From positions 153,545 to 217,544 of the forward strand of contig JAGVSM010000920.1 in the NCBI GenBank assembly GCA_022494885.1: a stretch of DNA of 64,000 nt, read 5' to 3'. The notes below the pieces were generated by a model that worked only from the letters and a program-made list of their open reading frames with translations, made no database searches and was not told the origin of the DNA. Numbering within the stretch: the first letter of the stretch is position 1; every line of letters starts with the position of its first letter. The translations under genes were made by a program, and so were the position numbers. This DNA is from Micrasema longulum. Taxonomy: Eukaryota > Arthropoda > Insecta > Trichoptera > Brachycentridae. Below, in pieces: positions 62,986 through 64,000 of this stretch.

Positions 62986-64000
62986 ATAAATCGAAAAACA
63001 TTTTGAAGTGTTTCCCAGTACAAACGTGAAATAATTAAGTCTAATGATTCTCATCATAATCAATAAACGTTTCAGCTCTTAATAAACACAAATAAACAGA
63101 ATTGATGAATGGAAGAAATGTGGATTGTTCATGTTTGCATTCAACGTATGCATAAACGTATTTAATATTTTGCATTTTTTTTGTTTGTGATGATGTTCTA
63201 TACACATTTAAACTGTTACAAACAAAGTTCTAAATTAACATGAATCGTGACGTATTGGGGGTATGGCCAATGCAATGACCGATTTTTGCGGGAATTCAAA
63301 TTATAAATTATATTTTTTTTTTGCTAAGTACTAAAATGTAGTAGCATTATTTTTTTACTCGACAGTATTTCACAGACCCTCATTATTTTAAAATTGTAAA
63401 AAAACCGTGATATTTCCCTATTGAAGGCGTTTAAATGAAAATTATATGTTCAAACCTTTTACATGAAAAAAACTACACCATCCAAAATTAGCAGAAAATG
63501 ATTTTAAGAGCGAGTAAAGGTGTTTTTTTATCGTCAACAGGCATAAATGTTCAAAACTTTAACCCCAGATATTTCTGCATTTTCGTTTTGGTCACATAAT
63601 ACATTAATCCACTTGTGTCTTCAGTAAATTGTAACCTAAATAAATAAAGAAATAATATTTTATTTTTAAACAGCATTTTTTTTCTGCCCTTAATTAATAA
63701 ATAATTTTTACATAAAATTATGTAGGTGTTAACGAAAAGCAAACTTTATAATTTAAAAAATGAATATCATTAAATTTGACGTAAGGTCGGTATATTTAAG
63801 TAAAGGAAAGGAGCTCGGAAATGGACCTACATTTAATGTGATGAGAATGTTCTTCTATTTTGAGCACTGAGTGAAGACAGTTAAGTATGAATTATAATAT
63901 TTAACGATTTATGATAATAACTTTCACAATCACGCAACGATTCCAAAAATTCTTATGCAATGTGATGTTATGTCAAAAGTTTGTTCATAGTTTGTTCTTT
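62986..64000. other. AT-rich sequence with a short family F trace
   Basis: AAACGTTTCAGCTCTTAATA and GAATGGAAGAAATGTGGATT at 63065-63130 are remnants of family F (reverse). GGGGGTATGGCCAATGCAAT near 63260 is a GC-richer patch. Nothing else recognised to the end of the window. Confidence 0.4.

Overview
The window looks like a gene-poor, strongly AT-rich stretch of an arthropod nuclear genome, most likely an insect. The reasons are the mixture of mariner and hAT DNA transposons with RTE-like and CR1/Jockey-like LINE fragments, at least four families of tRNA-derived SINEs with A/B boxes, dispersed satellite-like repeats, and no bacterial operon structure, rRNA or intact tRNA gene. I cannot assign the order. 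Nearly all short open frames here are chance frames in AT-rich DNA or pieces of transposons. No host protein-coding gene is recognised with confidence.

Layout. 0-13 kb: degenerate SINEs, copies of one dispersed repeat (called family F below), a LINE reverse-transcriptase relic (2.2-3.0 kb), a 43-bp-arm foldback (3.15-3.27 kb), an 86-codon ORF of unknown function (1.7-1.97 kb), a long inverted repeat (7.6-8.05 kb), a possible TATA promoter (9.5 kb) and a LINE 3' end (12.3-13.0 kb). 13-26 kb: mostly unannotatable AT-rich DNA with scattered SINEs, a perfect 18-bp hairpin (17.5 kb) and a mariner relic split by a LINE 3' end (19.3-20.4 kb). 26-42 kb: a CR1/Jockey-like LINE C-terminus (26.1-26.9 kb), a SINE inside a family F copy (28.1-28.5 kb), an RTE-like relic with a GAA-rich tail (33.0-34.0 kb), the best-preserved copy of SINE type 1 (38.7 kb) and another RTE-like relic (41.0-41.5 kb). 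42-47 kb: the most informative locus, a 2.6-kb hAT element with 8-bp target-site duplications inserted in an older LINE fragment, whose uninterrupted paralogue lies at about 20.1 kb in this window. 47-64 kb: more family F, SINEs, an RTE-like C-terminus with a TTTG tail (50.1-50.9 kb), a second mariner relic (54.9-55.4 kb), three LINE pieces (56.6-58.5 kb), a LINE 3' end (62.4-63.0 kb), and several GC/CpG-richer segments that match no element seen here and may be regulatory or exonic.

How the parts relate. The window is a layered record of transposition: LINE 3' ends into mariner, hAT into LINE, SINE into satellite-like repeat. The SINEs depend on LINE machinery not intact here. I found no convincing undescribed functional system. 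The points most worth a second look are the composite SINE (a recurrent module 5' of a tRNA-derived SINE in four places), family F with segments in both orientations, the hairpins, and the CpG-richer islands.
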